Origin: Brassica napus
Lineage: Eukaryota > Streptophyta > Magnoliopsida > Brassicales > Brassicaceae
Assembly (NCBI RefSeq): GCF_020379485.1
Contig: NC_063450.1
Span: 44,544,681-44,608,680, forward strand
Reading direction: 5' to 3'
DNA length: 64,000 bases
The number at the start of each line of letters is the position of its first letter. Position 1 is the first letter of the stretch. Positions 20,457 to 31,369 of this stretch are shown here, one piece after another. The position numbers and the translations under genes are program-made. The notes beneath the pieces are model-generated. The model saw only the letters and a program-made list of their open reading frames with translations, did no database searches and was not told where the DNA came from.

Positions 20457-21095
20457 ATGACAATGAGCAGAGTCCACCAACAAGTTAGTGCATTCCCTGC
20501 AGTCAACACTACTCTGGCAGGTTACTTGCCTGATCCAGCATCCATCAACAAGCTCCAAATCCCATCTCCTTCCAAGAAGTCTGAACAAAGCAAGAAAGAA
20601 TCGATTCTTCGAACCAACAGCTTCACAAACGGAGCTAGAGATCAAAGCAAGCTAGGACCAAAGCTAACTGAAACAGTCAAGAGAAAGCTATCTCTAGGAG
20701 CTAAGATCATTCAAATGGGAGGCTTAGAGAAGATCTACAAGCGGCTCTTTAGAGTCTACGATGAAGAGAAACTCTTCAAGGCCTACCAATGCTACCTATC
20801 AACAACCGCAGTTCCCATCGCAGGCTTACTCTTCATCTCATCAAAGAAGATTGCTTTCTGCAGTGAGAGATCAATCAAAGTGGCTTCTCCTCAGGGAGAT
20901 CTCACAAGGGTTCACTACAAAGTGTCAATCCCTTTGTGCAAAATCAAGAGAGTGAACCAGAGTATGAACATAAAGAAACCATCTCAGAAGTACCTTGAAG
21001 TAGTCACGGTCGATGGCTTTGACTTCTGGTTCATGGGGTTCATGAGCTACCAGAAAGCTTTCAACTGTCTCGAACAAGCACTAAACAATAATTAG
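20457..21095 (+). CDS. GEM-like GRAM-domain protein (copy 3, unit B beta)
   Basis: Single exon, 212 aa. Same domain order as the other two copies, with the GRAM domain at about residues 91-169. It is more diverged: AVPIAGLLF, QGDLTRVHYK, and a C-terminus ending QALNNN instead of ALSLEQ. It derives from the beta gene of the ancestral pair; the corresponding beta gene of unit A is missing. It is tail to tail with the F-box/LRR gene that follows, as in Arabidopsis (from memory, At5g23340 next to At5g23350). Confidence 0.92.
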   Translation: MTMSRVHQQVSAFPAVNTTLAGYLPDPASINKLQIPSPSKKSEQSKKESILRTNSFTNGARDQSKLGPKLTETVKRKLSLGAKIIQMGGLEKIYKRLFRVYDEEKLFKAYQCYLSTTAVPIAGLLFISSKKIAFCSERSIKVASPQGDLTRVHYKVSIPLCKIKRVNQSMNIKKPSQKYLEVVTVDGFDFWFMGFMSYQKAFNCLEQALNNN

Positions 21096-21416
21096 GAGAG
21101 AGTCTTAGAAAGAGACAGACATGATATTGTACAAACACATTGTTTTCCAGTGATGAATATATTTAGCTGATCCAAATCAAAGAAGCTTCATTGATCACAA
21201 CAAAAGCTTTAGGACAAACACACACACTTTGCTCCATTGTATTACATTAGAGAATCAGATTCTTCCAAATATCAGATCCAACGAAAAATACACACACACT
21301 TACTGGATAATAATCAAGGGAGCCGTCACAACCAATTATACAATGCACAATAATGTACAAAATCTTCAGAGAAGGACTCACTGATGAACCATAAGCCATG
21401 AGTCCACTCATACACG

Positions 21417-21420
<4 letters not shown>

Positions 21421-21448
<28 letters not shown>
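21421..21448. repeat. Imperfect (GA)n tract in F-box/LRR 3' region
   Basis: ACAGAGAGAGAGAGAAAGAG and following bases downstream of the F-box/LRR stop codon, read on the plus strand. It lies in the intergenic or 3' UTR space between two convergent genes. Confidence 0.7.
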
Positions 21449-21510
21449 TAGAGTGAGATCACAGAGGGTTTAGGGCACACCACAGACAATCTTCCCAACA
21501 GCAACAATCA

Positions 21511-23078
21511 TCAAAGCAGAACATCTGGCTCGGTTAAACTTCCCGAAAAGTTAACTTTACAACACGCAGGGAACTCGAGACCAGCTTCACTGCATCTCAC
21601 TTCCGTCACATGCGGAAGAGACCTCACATCCAAATACTCCAGAGAGCTGCATTTCTCCAAAAGCTTGCCTATCCCCGCAACTGTGATCTTAGGACAGTTG
21701 CTCACCTTCAAAACCTTCAACCCCAAAACATCTTCGCTCCCCAAACCCTGGAAAGCATTGTCAGTCACCTCTTCGCAGCAACCGATATCAAGAGCCTCCA
21801 AGCTCTTGCACTGCTTCAGGACGCAGGTAAGTGAAGAGTCGGTTACATTCAAGCACCAGTCCATCCTCAGGTTCTTGAGCCCGTCTCTGCAAGAATCCGC
21901 CAGCAATACGATCGACTCATCAGAGATGTCTCTGCATCCACCGATGATCAGAGTCTCCAGATTCTTGCAGAACTGAGACAGGGAGGATACAGACTCGTCC
22001 CCAACTTTGTAACAGTCCAGCAACTTGAGCGTCTTGAGCGAAGAAGCACAAGCTTTGGCCACAGAGGAAACTCCAGCGTCTCCCACGTTGCTGCATTTGT
22101 TGATATCCAAAGCTTTAATCTTTCTGCATCCTTTCACAAGATCAGCAAGGCCTGAATCGGTTATGTTGGTGCAGCCTTGGAGCCCGAGAGCTTCCAGGTC
22201 GCGGCATCTCTGAGAAAGTGATTTCAGTGTTTCGTCGGTGATGAAGCGACATCCAGCTAGATGCAATGCTCTCAGATCATGGCAGCCTTCTGCAACGGCT
22301 GAGAGTCCTTTGTCTGAGAGCTTTCTGCAGTATGATACATCAAGAAACTGCAGAAGAGAGAGACATCGCCCAATTGAGGCTAAACCAGTATCTGTAATAC
22401 CTGTTCACAGTAGTCAAAATCATTACACAATATTCACAACAACCCAAAGGATACAAACAGAAACATATCCCTCCAAAGTATTGGTTTCACCAACACATAA
22501 GCCATCCACTTGGCAAAGAAACAGGCTTATACAGACACCAGGAAGTTCAGACAGAACATCCATACCATCAATACACAAAGAGAAGCAATCATAGAGATGT
22601 TAATAAAACAAAATCATAGTTCCCCTTTTGATGAATCATCAGAGAACAAATCTAACACCTATACTGTCTTAAAAATTCTTCCTTTTTAATCAGATATGAA
22701 ACACAAATAGATAAAGAGGAAGACTTTTAATTGTTTTCCAAATCAAGTACCTTTACAGGTATGCAGATTCAAGACTCTGAGGCACTTGAATCCCTCGGCG
22801 ATGACAGCGAGATCAGAGTCAGTGACGCCTGGATAAAACGACCTCGAGACTGACTGAGACAAGTCCAGCTCCACGATCCGAGTGAACCTGGATGCGAGGC
22901 GTCCGAGCATGTGCGGACCAGCACGCGCCGCCAGCTTCTTCCGGTCGGTGCTCTGCAGATACAGCCACCGCTTGCAGACGAGACCGAACACTTCCTTGTC
23001 CTTTTCCGTGTCTAGCCTCGACAGTATCCACCTCAGCTCGTCGTCGGTCAAAGCATCGTTAACGCAGACCGAGGCCAT
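21511..23078 (-). CDS. F-box/LRR (RNI-like) protein, At5g23340 orthologue
   Basis: Two exons: 23078-22751 and 22400-21511 (GT at 22750-22749; acceptor AG just before 22400; a Gly codon is split). The protein is 405 aa. Residues about 10-50 are F-box-like (LTDDELRWILSRLD, FGLVCKRWLYLQS), which would bind SKP1 of an SCF ubiquitin ligase. The rest is a run of about ten cysteine-containing leucine-rich repeats of the LxxLxLxxCxxITDxGL type (for example LEALGLQGCTNITDSGLADL), the expected substrate-binding curve. The protein ends SLTEPDVLL. No substrate is known to me. The gene is tail to tail with GEM-like gene 3. Confidence 0.93.
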
Positions 23079-23100
23079 GTCCAGAGAGAGAGAGGATTAG

Positions 23101-23706
23101 GCCTAATCTTAATCTAAACCTCTCTTTCTCAGCTGATGTCTTCCTCTTCTCTCTTGCTGTTAAAAGGGGGTGTTGTTAGATTAGATGAGACTTACTTACG
23201 GATCCTGTGGTACAAGGAAAGGCAATAAAGACTCTGATGTGAAGATGACGCAAAGATCCTCCTCATCTCTCCATGTTCGGGTGGATGGGGGCAATTCAGG
23301 AATTTTAGTAACAAAGGAGATGCGTCTTATCATTGAGCACTTCCAATGGCGGTCTCCTTTGTTTTTTGTTTGGTCTCTAACAGACACTCAACCAATGAAA
23401 GTCAACCAATTGAGAGATTGAGAGAAGACATGTGTTGCTGTCTTTCTTCCTTTACTTTAGTTGCTTGTCTTCTTCCACTTTTCTGGCTTTCAGATATACA
23501 AAATCAATATTAAAAAAATTCCAAATTTGCGTCTAAAGTTATAATCTTGTCTTTAAAACACACACACACACACCACTTTTGTAACCGTTATTGAATCTGT
23601 TACACAAATCTTTAAAATGGAGTGTCATTTGTGTGAATCCTCCTTCGTTTGCTTGTGTTCTCACCTTTGAGATAAAGCCTGTGTGGTCTGGTCTACTCAC
23701 ATATGA
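23101..23706. other. Intergenic region between F-box/LRR and STE14A, no gene seen
   Basis: Contains the F-box/LRR 5' flank with a GA-rich leader, and a short (AC)n tract at about 23557-23573. Arabidopsis has At5g23330 at this position (from memory). I see no remnant of it. Confidence 0.5.
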
Positions 23707-24339
23707 TTAAAGTGTCAAGAGTACAAAGGGAATACCAGAAGCAACACTCTCTGCATACTCCACATACTCTACTCCAAAAGACTGGTTCAGAAAACACTCC
23801 TCATACGCTATCCTCTCAGCGAAAAACCGCCACACCACAACCGTGAACAAAACAGCTGAAACAGGATTACACAGCATAACCTGTGTGCCAACCGACCAGA
23901 CGAGAAACCCGCAGTAGCTCGGATGCCTCATCAGTCTATACACTCCATGAGTCACAAGCCTGTGATCCTCCTCCTCGTGGTGGTTGGTCTTTATCAAGTG
24001 TGTGAACGATCTCCCCGCTGTTATGATAGCTGTTTTCCTGATGGTTTCGCCGATGATGATCATTACGAGTCCAAAACTGCTGACCCACCACGTGTGTTGT
24101 TGTTTCAGCTCCGGGAAGAGGGTAATCTCGGTAAGGTGTTCGACCAGGGCCAATAGCATGGCTAAAGCGTAGCGCTTGCTGATCAAAAGTGAGGTTAGAG
24201 ATACGTTGGAGGCTCCGTGAATGGCGATGGCTAGAATGTATTCTGATGTGTGGAAGAAGGTTAATGATAGTAGCATCTGAGATAACTGTCTGATGCCGGT
24301 GGTGTCACTGAAGATCTCTGTCATTTTTTCATTAATCAA
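23707..24339 (-). CDS. STE14A: Protein-S-isoprenylcysteine O-methyltransferase A
   Basis: Single coding exon of 210 codons. The second Met (MTEIFSDTTG, 24327) is the likelier start by comparison with the roughly 197-aa Arabidopsis protein (At5g23320). This ER membrane enzyme methylates the carboxyl group of prenylated C-terminal cysteines on CaaX proteins, and so affects ABA signalling and membrane targeting. The ICMT signature is seen: several membrane segments, then GRSFTHLIKTNHHEEEDHRL, VTHGVYRLMRHPSYCGFLVW, and the RIAYEECFL stretch that binds S-adenosylmethionine. An upstream intron is likely, since a separate exon-like stretch lies at 24505-24726. Confidence 0.9.
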   Translation of the reverse strand: MINEKMTEIFSDTTGIRQLSQMLLSLTFFHTSEYILAIAIHGASNVSLTSLLISKRYALAMLLALVEHLTEITLFPELKQQHTWWVSSFGLVMIIIGETIRKTAIITAGRSFTHLIKTNHHEEEDHRLVTHGVYRLMRHPSYCGFLVWSVGTQVMLCNPVSAVLFTVVVWRFFAERIAYEECFLNQSFGVEYVEYAESVASGIPFVLLTL

Positions 24340-24780
24340 AGAAAGTCTTTTTTATTAAGTCAGGACTAAAACTAGAGTGTTCACTGGGTTGATCAGACAC
24401 TGAACATGCCACTATTCGATTCTACACAAAACATCAACCAACCAACAGAAACTCTAGACACTTAGCCTTTTGAAACTGTTTATTTAACAGAAAAGACTTC
24501 CCTTTTAATAACGCACTTTATGGGCATGAGTCGTAGCGAGATAATCAATTAATTGAGAGCTTCTGCGAGAAACGAATTGGTAGAAACAGGAAACTATGCG
24601 ACGCTGAGGAAGCAGCCAGAGAGATGATTTTTGAACGTAAGGAAGAAGAAGAAAGTTTATACCTTTACGTCGAAGAGGTAGATTGTGCCATATAGCCAAA
24701 TCGTAATCTGAGGAGATGAAGACCAAGGAAGGAGAAGAAACCTACTGTTTGTGTATACTCGAAGATTAAATTACTTTGAC
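24340..24780 (-). promoter_or_regulatory. STE14A 5' leader and promoter
   Basis: The region upstream of the ATG holds no coding frame of its own. A GA-rich leader-like stretch lies at about 24600-24740. A 5' UTR intron is plausible but not proved by the sequence. Confidence 0.35.
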
Positions 24781-25071
24781 ATATCATATCATATGGAAGG
24801 TTGACTGATAAGAGATTGTGATGTTTAGTAACTTTTGACTTGGTTGTTCAAGGAAGTAACTCTACCAAAATCTTTTAAGTAAAATAACAAACAAGTCTGT
24901 GTCATATTGAACTCTCTCTCGGTTACATAAAGCTAAAAAAGATCGGTCACATGAGAAAGCACTTGCTTCTTGTTTGGGACCCCTGTTGCAAAAATTAGAC
25001 TCTGCCTAAAGCCTTTTTGTAAGGATATGGACTCTTCGAGAAAGAGTTTTTTTTTTTTTTTTTTTTTGAGC

Positions 25072-26656
25072 TTAGGCAATTGGGATGTTGGGTTCACCAA
25101 GATTCACAAACGCCTCAGCACGTGCCATCCTACTCATTGCAGCGTTCCACGACACCAAATGGTTCAGAAACGAGTTTATGTACCTACCCCTCTCGTTCTA
25201 CCACCACCACCACCCCACGGAAAACATTAAAAAACACTCATCAGCCTTTTCTTGAATGAACATTAAAAACAAAAGATTGTTGAAACTGAAGCTAGCTTGT
25301 TACCTTGTAGTCTAGGTAATAAGAGTGCTGCAGATAAAGAAATGAAAACGCAGTATATTACAAGATTCATTTCTAAATGTTTCTTGATGTAAGAGAGGAG
25401 ATAGTATTATACCTCCCACACATCCAAGCTGATAATTGGCTGTAAACAACAACAAAAAATACATGTGATCAAGAGGAAACATCACATTATAACAAGAAAA
25501 AACTAATGAGACTCTCTCACATACAATATCATCCCACACTAGTGGGTTAATGGCGTTTGAGGTTTTCACCACTTCAAGTCTTCTCTCTTCCCTCTTCACT
25601 GAAAATCCCCCCCAAAAAAAAAAGAGAATCAAGCTCAGAGTCATTCTTTTAGTTTCAAGTTAATCTATAACAAGTGAAAAAGCTTGTAGAGTTATCTCAC
25701 AAACAAGCCAGACCCAGCCAGAACCAAACTGAGTAAGAGCTGCATCAGTAAACTTCTCTCTGAAATTCGTGAATGACCCAAAATCTTTCTCAATCTGCTC
25801 AAGAACACCCTTTTGAGGCATGTCTCCACCACCAGGTTGCATTGACTCCCAGAAGAAATCATGGTTATAGACCTTTAAAACAAACAAACATTAGCTTGTT
25901 GTCCCCCCCCCCCCTCAGGTGAACTGTGTACATACAAGAAGCCAGCTTAGAAAGTCAAGTTTACCTGCGCAGCGTTGTTGAACTCAGGCAAAGGATTCCC
26001 GTTGTTGTATGTCGCCTTGATAAGCTCTTCCATGGTGTATCCATAGAGCCTATCATCTTTCCCTAACTGTTTGTTTAGATTGTCTACATAGCCTCGGTGG
26101 TGTTTACCCCAATGCACTTCTAGTGTTCTTTTACTCATATACGGTTCCAAAGCATCCTAATTCACATATTGTATTCAATATCAACAAAAACATGTTCTAA
26201 TAAGATCAAGATGCAATTTTTTTTTTCTCTAAGATCACTACACCTTTCACCCAAAATTAACAAACTTTTCACAATCTATGTGATTATTAGAGAATATACC
26301 GAAGCAAGAGACACATACTAAACTGAGAATCAATAAGCAACACAAAGATAAAAGCATCTGTCTCATTTAAGACTTACAAGAGGATAAGGAGGGGTCTTTA
26401 GACCATAGTAAGCTTCAACCTTTAAACCGCCCCGGGACACAAGAGAGCGTCTTCTCTGCTGATTACTCTAAACAGAAACCAAAAAACACACGAAAATTCA
26501 AAAGCTTTAGTGATTATAAGATAACAGAAGCAAAAACCACAAGGGGATTTTCAAATTAAGGAGTCGAACCAGATGGACAAGCTTGGAGGATTTCAAACGT
26601 ATACTAGAATCTGTAATACTACAGAAACTGCCTGTCGTCACAACACAAGAAGCCAT
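25072..26656 (-). CDS. FSD3: Plastid iron superoxide dismutase 3
   Basis: Eight exons placed by GT/AG and frame: 26656-26570, 26467-26378, 26156-25965, 25872-25701, 25598-25525, 25439-25413, 25327-25304, 25197-25072. The product is 263 aa, the length I recall for At5g23310. The N-terminus ([13 protein letters not shown]...) is a Ser-rich chloroplast transit peptide. The fold is Fe-SOD, with metal ligands His74 ([10 protein letters not shown]), His127 (NHDFFWES), Asp211 and His215 (DVWEHSYYLDY). It converts superoxide to hydrogen peroxide and oxygen, and in Arabidopsis protects the plastid nucleoid together with FSD2. The exons of 27 and 24 bp are unusually small. Intron 3 contains a run of 12 C (25903-25914). 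It is head to head with PYRD across 330 bp. Confidence 0.95.
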
Positions 26657-26986
26657 TGTTAGAAAACAGAGTTGCTTCTTCACTCCTGCGATTCCGACAG
26701 TGGCCTTATCAATCTGTTGGTTCGATCCGGTTGATATTATAAAATTATAAAAAAAACTAGGGAGGTTTCCCCTCCGGTTAACAAAAATCAACCGGTTAAG
26801 CGAACCGGAAGGGAGGTGTGCAACAGCAAGGGTTTTAGCAAATTCTCTGAAACCGACCATCGCAATAGCGTAGCCTCCTCTGTCATCAAGCCGTGAGCTC
26901 AAAGCCTAAAACCCTTAGGTATCTATCTGGGTTGTCTGAAAAAGCAATCCTTTTTTTCTAATTCTGTTGACTTTTTGATCAAACTA
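26657..26986. promoter_or_regulatory. 330-bp bidirectional promoter region, FSD3/PYRD
   Basis: FSD3 (minus) starts at 26656 and PYRD (plus) starts at 26987, so both promoters and leaders must share this interval. It contains an AACCGGTT palindrome near 26791. No clear TATA box was found for either gene. The same head-to-head order is present in Arabidopsis, from memory. Confidence 0.5.
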
Positions 26987-29333
26987 ATGGCTGGAAGAGC
27001 TGCGACATCGTCGGCTAAATGGGCGAGAGAGTTTTTGCTCAGAAGGAATCCTCTTGGAGCGATTCGAAACTCTTCTTCTGCTGCTCCTGGCGCGGCTTCC
27101 TCTACACCTAAAGTCCCTCACTTTTCCAAAAAAGTAAGCACCTTTGGATCAATCTCTTGTTTGAAAAAATCAATCTTTTTAGGCTGTCTACTAGAATTTG
27201 TATCATCAAATGCTTATATAGTTATATATTGTGCAGTAGATTTAGATCATTTTTGGCTCTTACAAGACCAAATCAGTTTCTCAGTTCTCAAAGTATGAAG
27301 CTTTAAATTTTTTAGGGAAGGATATTGACAGGAGCCACCATTGGTCTTGCCATAGCTGGAGGAGCTTATGTCAGTACTGCAGATGAAGCAACCTTCTGGT
27401 ACTAGTGCCTGTGACATTACGTATCTTTGTCTTTTATTCTCCTTGTTAATTTTGATCCATCTTGTGTGTTGGACAGTGGGTGGCTGTTCTCAGCAACAAA
27501 GGTTGTTAACCCTCTCTTTGCTCTTCTGGATGCTGAGTTTGCGCACAAGCTGGCCGTCACGGCTGCTGCTCGCGGGTGGGTGCCTAGAGAGAAGAGGCCT
27601 GATCCACAGATCTTGGGACTTGAAGTTTGGGGAAGGAAGTTTTCAAACCCAATAGGTCTTGCTGCTGGATTCGACAAAAACGCTGAAGCCACAGAGGGAT
27701 TGCTAGGACTTGGGTTTGGCTTTGTTGAGGTTGGCTCTGTAACTCCAGTTCCACAAGAAGGCAACCCTAAGCCACGTATCTTCAGATTACGTGAAGATGG
27801 GTGAGAATCTCAAAATCCATGACCTTTTAATGTTTCAGATAATCTCAACTACTGAATAATCTTTGCTTCTTGTCCTTCCAGAGCCATTATCAATAGGTGT
27901 GGGTTTAACAGTGAAGGGATTGTTGTGGTTGCAAAGCGGTTGGGTGCTCAACATGGTAAAAGAATGTTGGCGGAAACATCAGGCACTTCGTCATCTCCAG
28001 GTGATGAAGTTAAACCAGGGGGCAAATCCGGACCTGGTATACTTGGAGTCAACCTTGGAAAGAACAAGACAAGTGAAGATGCAGCTGCTGATTATGTCCA
28101 GGGAGTTCATAACTTATCCCAATATGCTGATTACTTGGTAATATATAGAGCATTCATTTGATCTTCCCTACCATAGAATTATTTGCTCCTAATTTTTTTC
28201 ATTTTTATTTTTCTCTACAGGTTATAAATGTTTCATCACCCAACACAGCAGGGCTGAGGATGCTTCAGGGGAGGAAACAGTTGAAGGACCTTGTAAAGAA
28301 GGTACAAGCTGCTAGGGATGAGATGCAGTGGGGTGATGATGGTCCTCCTCCTCTTCTTGTGAAGATTGCTCCTGATCTATCCAGAGGAGAGCTTGAAGAT
28401 ATTGCAGCGGTGAGTTGTAATTTAGAAAAAAAACAAAACTCAATACTTTCCACCAAGTAAAATGGCTCTTACAACATTGTATTGGTATTGGCTTGTGTAG
28501 GTTGCTCTTGCTCTCCACTTGGATGGGCTGGTAAGTTATCTTGATACACGAACTAACCTATGTTTCATCAGTGATAATACTGTTTTTTGTGATTGTCCTA
28601 TAGATCATATCAAATACAACAGTCTCGAGGCCAGATCCTGTAAGCAACAACCCAGTGGCAACAGAAACAGGTGGTTTGAGCGGGAAACCGCTCTTTCCTC
28701 TCTCCACCAACATGTTGAGAGAGATGTACACCTTGACACGAGTAAGTTTTTCTTTTTTAATCTAAAAAGAGATATCAAGGAACTAAAACATTTCTGATTC
28801 TGGTTATTGGCTTTTTGCATGACATCTTACTTAGGGAAAAATTCCACTGATAGGCTGCGGTGGTGTTAGCAGGTAAACGTCTTTAACATGATTTTATATT
28901 GTGAGGAAAACAAACACACAAAATTTTGATTCAGATGATTTTTCTTCAGTGGTGAGGATGCTTACAAGAAGATAAGAGCTGGAGCTACTCTTGTTCAGCT
29001 GTACACTGGGTTTGCGTATGGTGGACCTGCTCTCATCCCACAAATAAAGGTATTTTACTGGTCTTTTCTGGGATCGGGGAAGTTTAATAAGCATAGAGAA
29101 GTCTAAAAGCTACATTCACAAAGTGAAAATTCACAAGATTCATGAATCTTTTGGTGTTGAGAACTGAAGTAAACATCTCTTCTAGTCAATTCTGCATATA
29201 GGCTTCTTCAGATAATGTCTTCGTTGATACTTGTGTTCATGTAATTTTGGTGCAATAGGAGGAACTGGTGAGTTGCTTAGAAAGGGACGGCTTCAAGTCG
29301 ATCGAAGAAGCAATTGGTGCAGATCACCGATGA
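26987..29333 (+). CDS. PYRD: Dihydroorotate dehydrogenase (class 2, mitochondrial)
   Basis: Ten exons: 26987-27133, 27316-27398, 27477-27800, 27882-28137, 28221-28409, 28501-28530, 28604-28741, 28835-28872, 28950-29049, 29259-29333. The product is 459 aa. It catalyses the fourth step of pyrimidine synthesis, dihydroorotate to orotate, with FMN and quinone, on the mitochondrial inner membrane. An N-terminal basic targeting sequence precedes one membrane segment ([18 protein letters not shown], about residues 52-69). The catalytic core shows [50 protein letters not shown] (the catalytic Ser region of class 2 enzymes), [10 protein letters not shown], and GGVSSGEDAY with [10 protein letters not shown], the FMN phosphate-binding end. 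It is tail to tail with PFD5. Best match from memory is At5g23300. Confidence 0.95.
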
Positions 29334-29666
29334 TGATCAAACACGAACAAGAACAAACTACGGAGAGGATAGAGAGTCCTTTTCTTACAACAACAAAAAC
29401 AAAAGAGTTGTATTTAAATTTCATTGATTCAGTTGTTTCTTTCTGCCTAAACAATAACATTGATGGCTTCTGTTTCTTTGCTCTTACTTTATGGGAAATA
29501 ACTAAGCAACAATTGTTCTCTTTGATATTACAGCACAAAGTTCTTATAGAACACAAAACATATCCCGATTTGAGATCATAAGATTCGTTACAAAACTGAT
29601 CAGACAAAACAAATGTGCAGTCTCAAAACATCAAAATAGTAAAAGCCACAAGAGAATGAAGAATTT

Positions 29667-30764
29667 TCAGGACGTGGTTGCTGCTTGTAACTGTCTAACT
29701 TTACCCTGCAAGATCATCCCGGCTTCATCTGCCACGCTTTTCTTCTTGGCCAACACCTTGCATTAAACAACAAACATTCTTAAACCTCAAAACAAAATTA
29801 TCGGGTAAGCTGTAGACATAGGTCTTGAAACAAAAGGGTATTGGAACAACTTGGCAATGATGCAAGATTAACGTTAATAAATATACTCATTGAAGGACAA
29901 AGAAAACGGAAGGAGAGAGCATCCTTGATAAACGGAAACAATAGGTCAGAACTAACAACAAGTACTGGAACATCACATCGAATGTGGATTGAAATGATGG
30001 ATACACTACTAAAAATGAATGCTGCATATCTATGGCTCTAAGGAGTGTTTGTTAATGTGTATAAAATAACCAACCAAAGGCTCTAGCAGCTATTAAACTA
30101 TCATCCCTCAACCTTTTTTTTTTTACATTTACATTGGATCAGTCACTAAAAAGAGCCTATAATGTTGAGATAAAAGGAAACAAAACATTAGTTATAGAAT
30201 CCGATTCCATTCTATCCACTTACTAATTACACAGCATTGGTAAACGTTAATGAGGACACTTCTAAGGCATAATCTATATGTTTTTTTCCCCCAATCAGGA
30301 TCTACCCAAAAGCATACCTCAAAGAGTTGTTCATAGTTGGATTTCAACAAGTTGATCTTCCTTTGACAATAGTCTTTTCCATCCTCCATTGTTTTCTACA
30401 CACACATATTCAACTTCTTCACAGGAGTTAACAAACAACTCCTAATCACACTTCTTTATCTATATTTGTATTGTACCTCTATGAAGTAACCAGTGCCGAT
30501 ATCAACTAGAACCTTATCAGCCTCATCAAGTGTCCCAGGCACGTAGAGAGACGCAGTGAGTGGCACAAGCATCTTCTTACCTTGAGGTCTAAGAGAGAGA
30601 TCGTTTAGAGCTCCCGCGGCGGATTCGAGGCGAGCGTTGGCTGTGCGGATGTTGTTGAGACTGTCCTGGAGGAGATTCACTTCCAGATCCGCTTGCTCCT
30701 TCAACGCTTTCAGCTGATCGATCCCCATCTTCTCCAGCTCTCCTCTCGCCGATGATGACGCCAT
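29667..30764 (-). CDS. PFD5: Prefoldin subunit 5
   Basis: Three exons: 30764-30477, 30395-30318, 29756-29667, giving 151 aa. It is an alpha-type prefoldin subunit of the hexameric co-chaperone that passes nascent actin and tubulin to the CCT chaperonin. In Arabidopsis PFD5 also works in the nucleus with DELLA proteins. The sequence shows an N-terminal coiled coil (IDQLKALKEQADLEVNLLQDSL), the central beta-hairpin region (MLVPLTASLYVPGTL, VLVDIGTGYFIE) and a C-terminal coiled coil (KDYCQRKINLLKSNYEQL and on). The start is the first ATG of the conserved MASSSARGE. The upstream region carries three GGCCCAT motifs. Confidence 0.95.
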
Positions 30765-30816
30765 TCTCTCTCTCTCAGCTGCGGCGAAAGCACTTCTCCG
30801 TACTGCGAGACAATGT

Positions 30817-30885
30817 CTGGCCCATTAAGTGGAGTTATCGTTAGAGACGAAAGCCGGCCCATTAATTACCATACTAAGGCCCATA
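30817..30885 (-). promoter_or_regulatory. Site II / UP1-type GGCCCA motifs upstream of PFD5
   Basis: GGCCCATTAA at about 30819, GGCCCATTAATT at about 30856 and AAGGCCCATA at about 30876, within 55-115 bases of the PFD5 ATG. Such TCP-binding or UP1 elements are typical of plant housekeeping and growth-related genes. Confidence 0.55.
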
Positions 30886-30986
30886 TAAGTCCATTTAACC
30901 GCGCGAGAAAGTGTTCCTGAAATTATTTTTAAAAAACATTGTCGACCTTACATGTCGTATGTTTTTTACACACTGCTCCGTTACTA

Positions 30987-31326
30987 TTTTTTTTTTTCCG
31001 CCAAGTTATTTTTTATTAATAAAGGAAACTAAGCCCAACAACAGTACCGAAACAAAGTCCAATAAACTACTACTTAAAGCCCATCACGAGAGGGCATACA
31101 CAAACCAACTAAACGGGCCTACGGCCCAAACCGAAAGTACCCCACTAAGCGGGCCGGACGCGTCCTTAGTGACCCATGCCTCAAGGAAACTGGACGCGTG
31201 TTGAGATCTCGTCGTCAGCGCGACACGCGTCACCTATGCCTCAACTTGACCATCGCCGCATCGGAGCACCGCCGGAAAACCACCACCATACACCTCGTTT
31301 CGTCGGAGCTTCAATACCGAAAGCCT
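30987..31326 (-). mobile_element. Non-LTR retroposon fragment with poly(A) tail
   Basis: On the minus strand, a GC-rich, non-coding stretch (ACGCGTCC, GGGCCGTAGGCCCG, CCTCTCGTGATGGGC) ends with TTTATTAATAAAAAATAACTTGGCGG and an 11-base poly(A) (T-run at 30987-30997). Composition and tail fit a SINE or a 5'-truncated LINE 3' end. The family and the exact 5' end are uncertain. Confidence 0.4.
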
Positions 31327-31330
31327 CCAC

Positions 31331-31369
31331 CGATATTTATATTTTTTGGTAAAAAGTGTCGATATTTAT
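31331..31369 (-). mobile_element. Micro-retroposition scar
   Basis: CGATATTTAT (31331-31340) is repeated at 31360-31369, around a 19-bp insert ATTTTTTGGTAAAAAGTGT. On the minus strand this is a few bases ending TACC followed by an A-run. Confidence 0.5.

Noticed and set aside
25047..25067. T-run after the FSD3 stop codon as another micro-retroposition scar
   Set aside because: No flanking direct repeat of useful length could be found.
27368..27655. Alternative open frame within PYRD
   Set aside because: It reads through intron 2 and out of frame with the conserved enzyme sequence.
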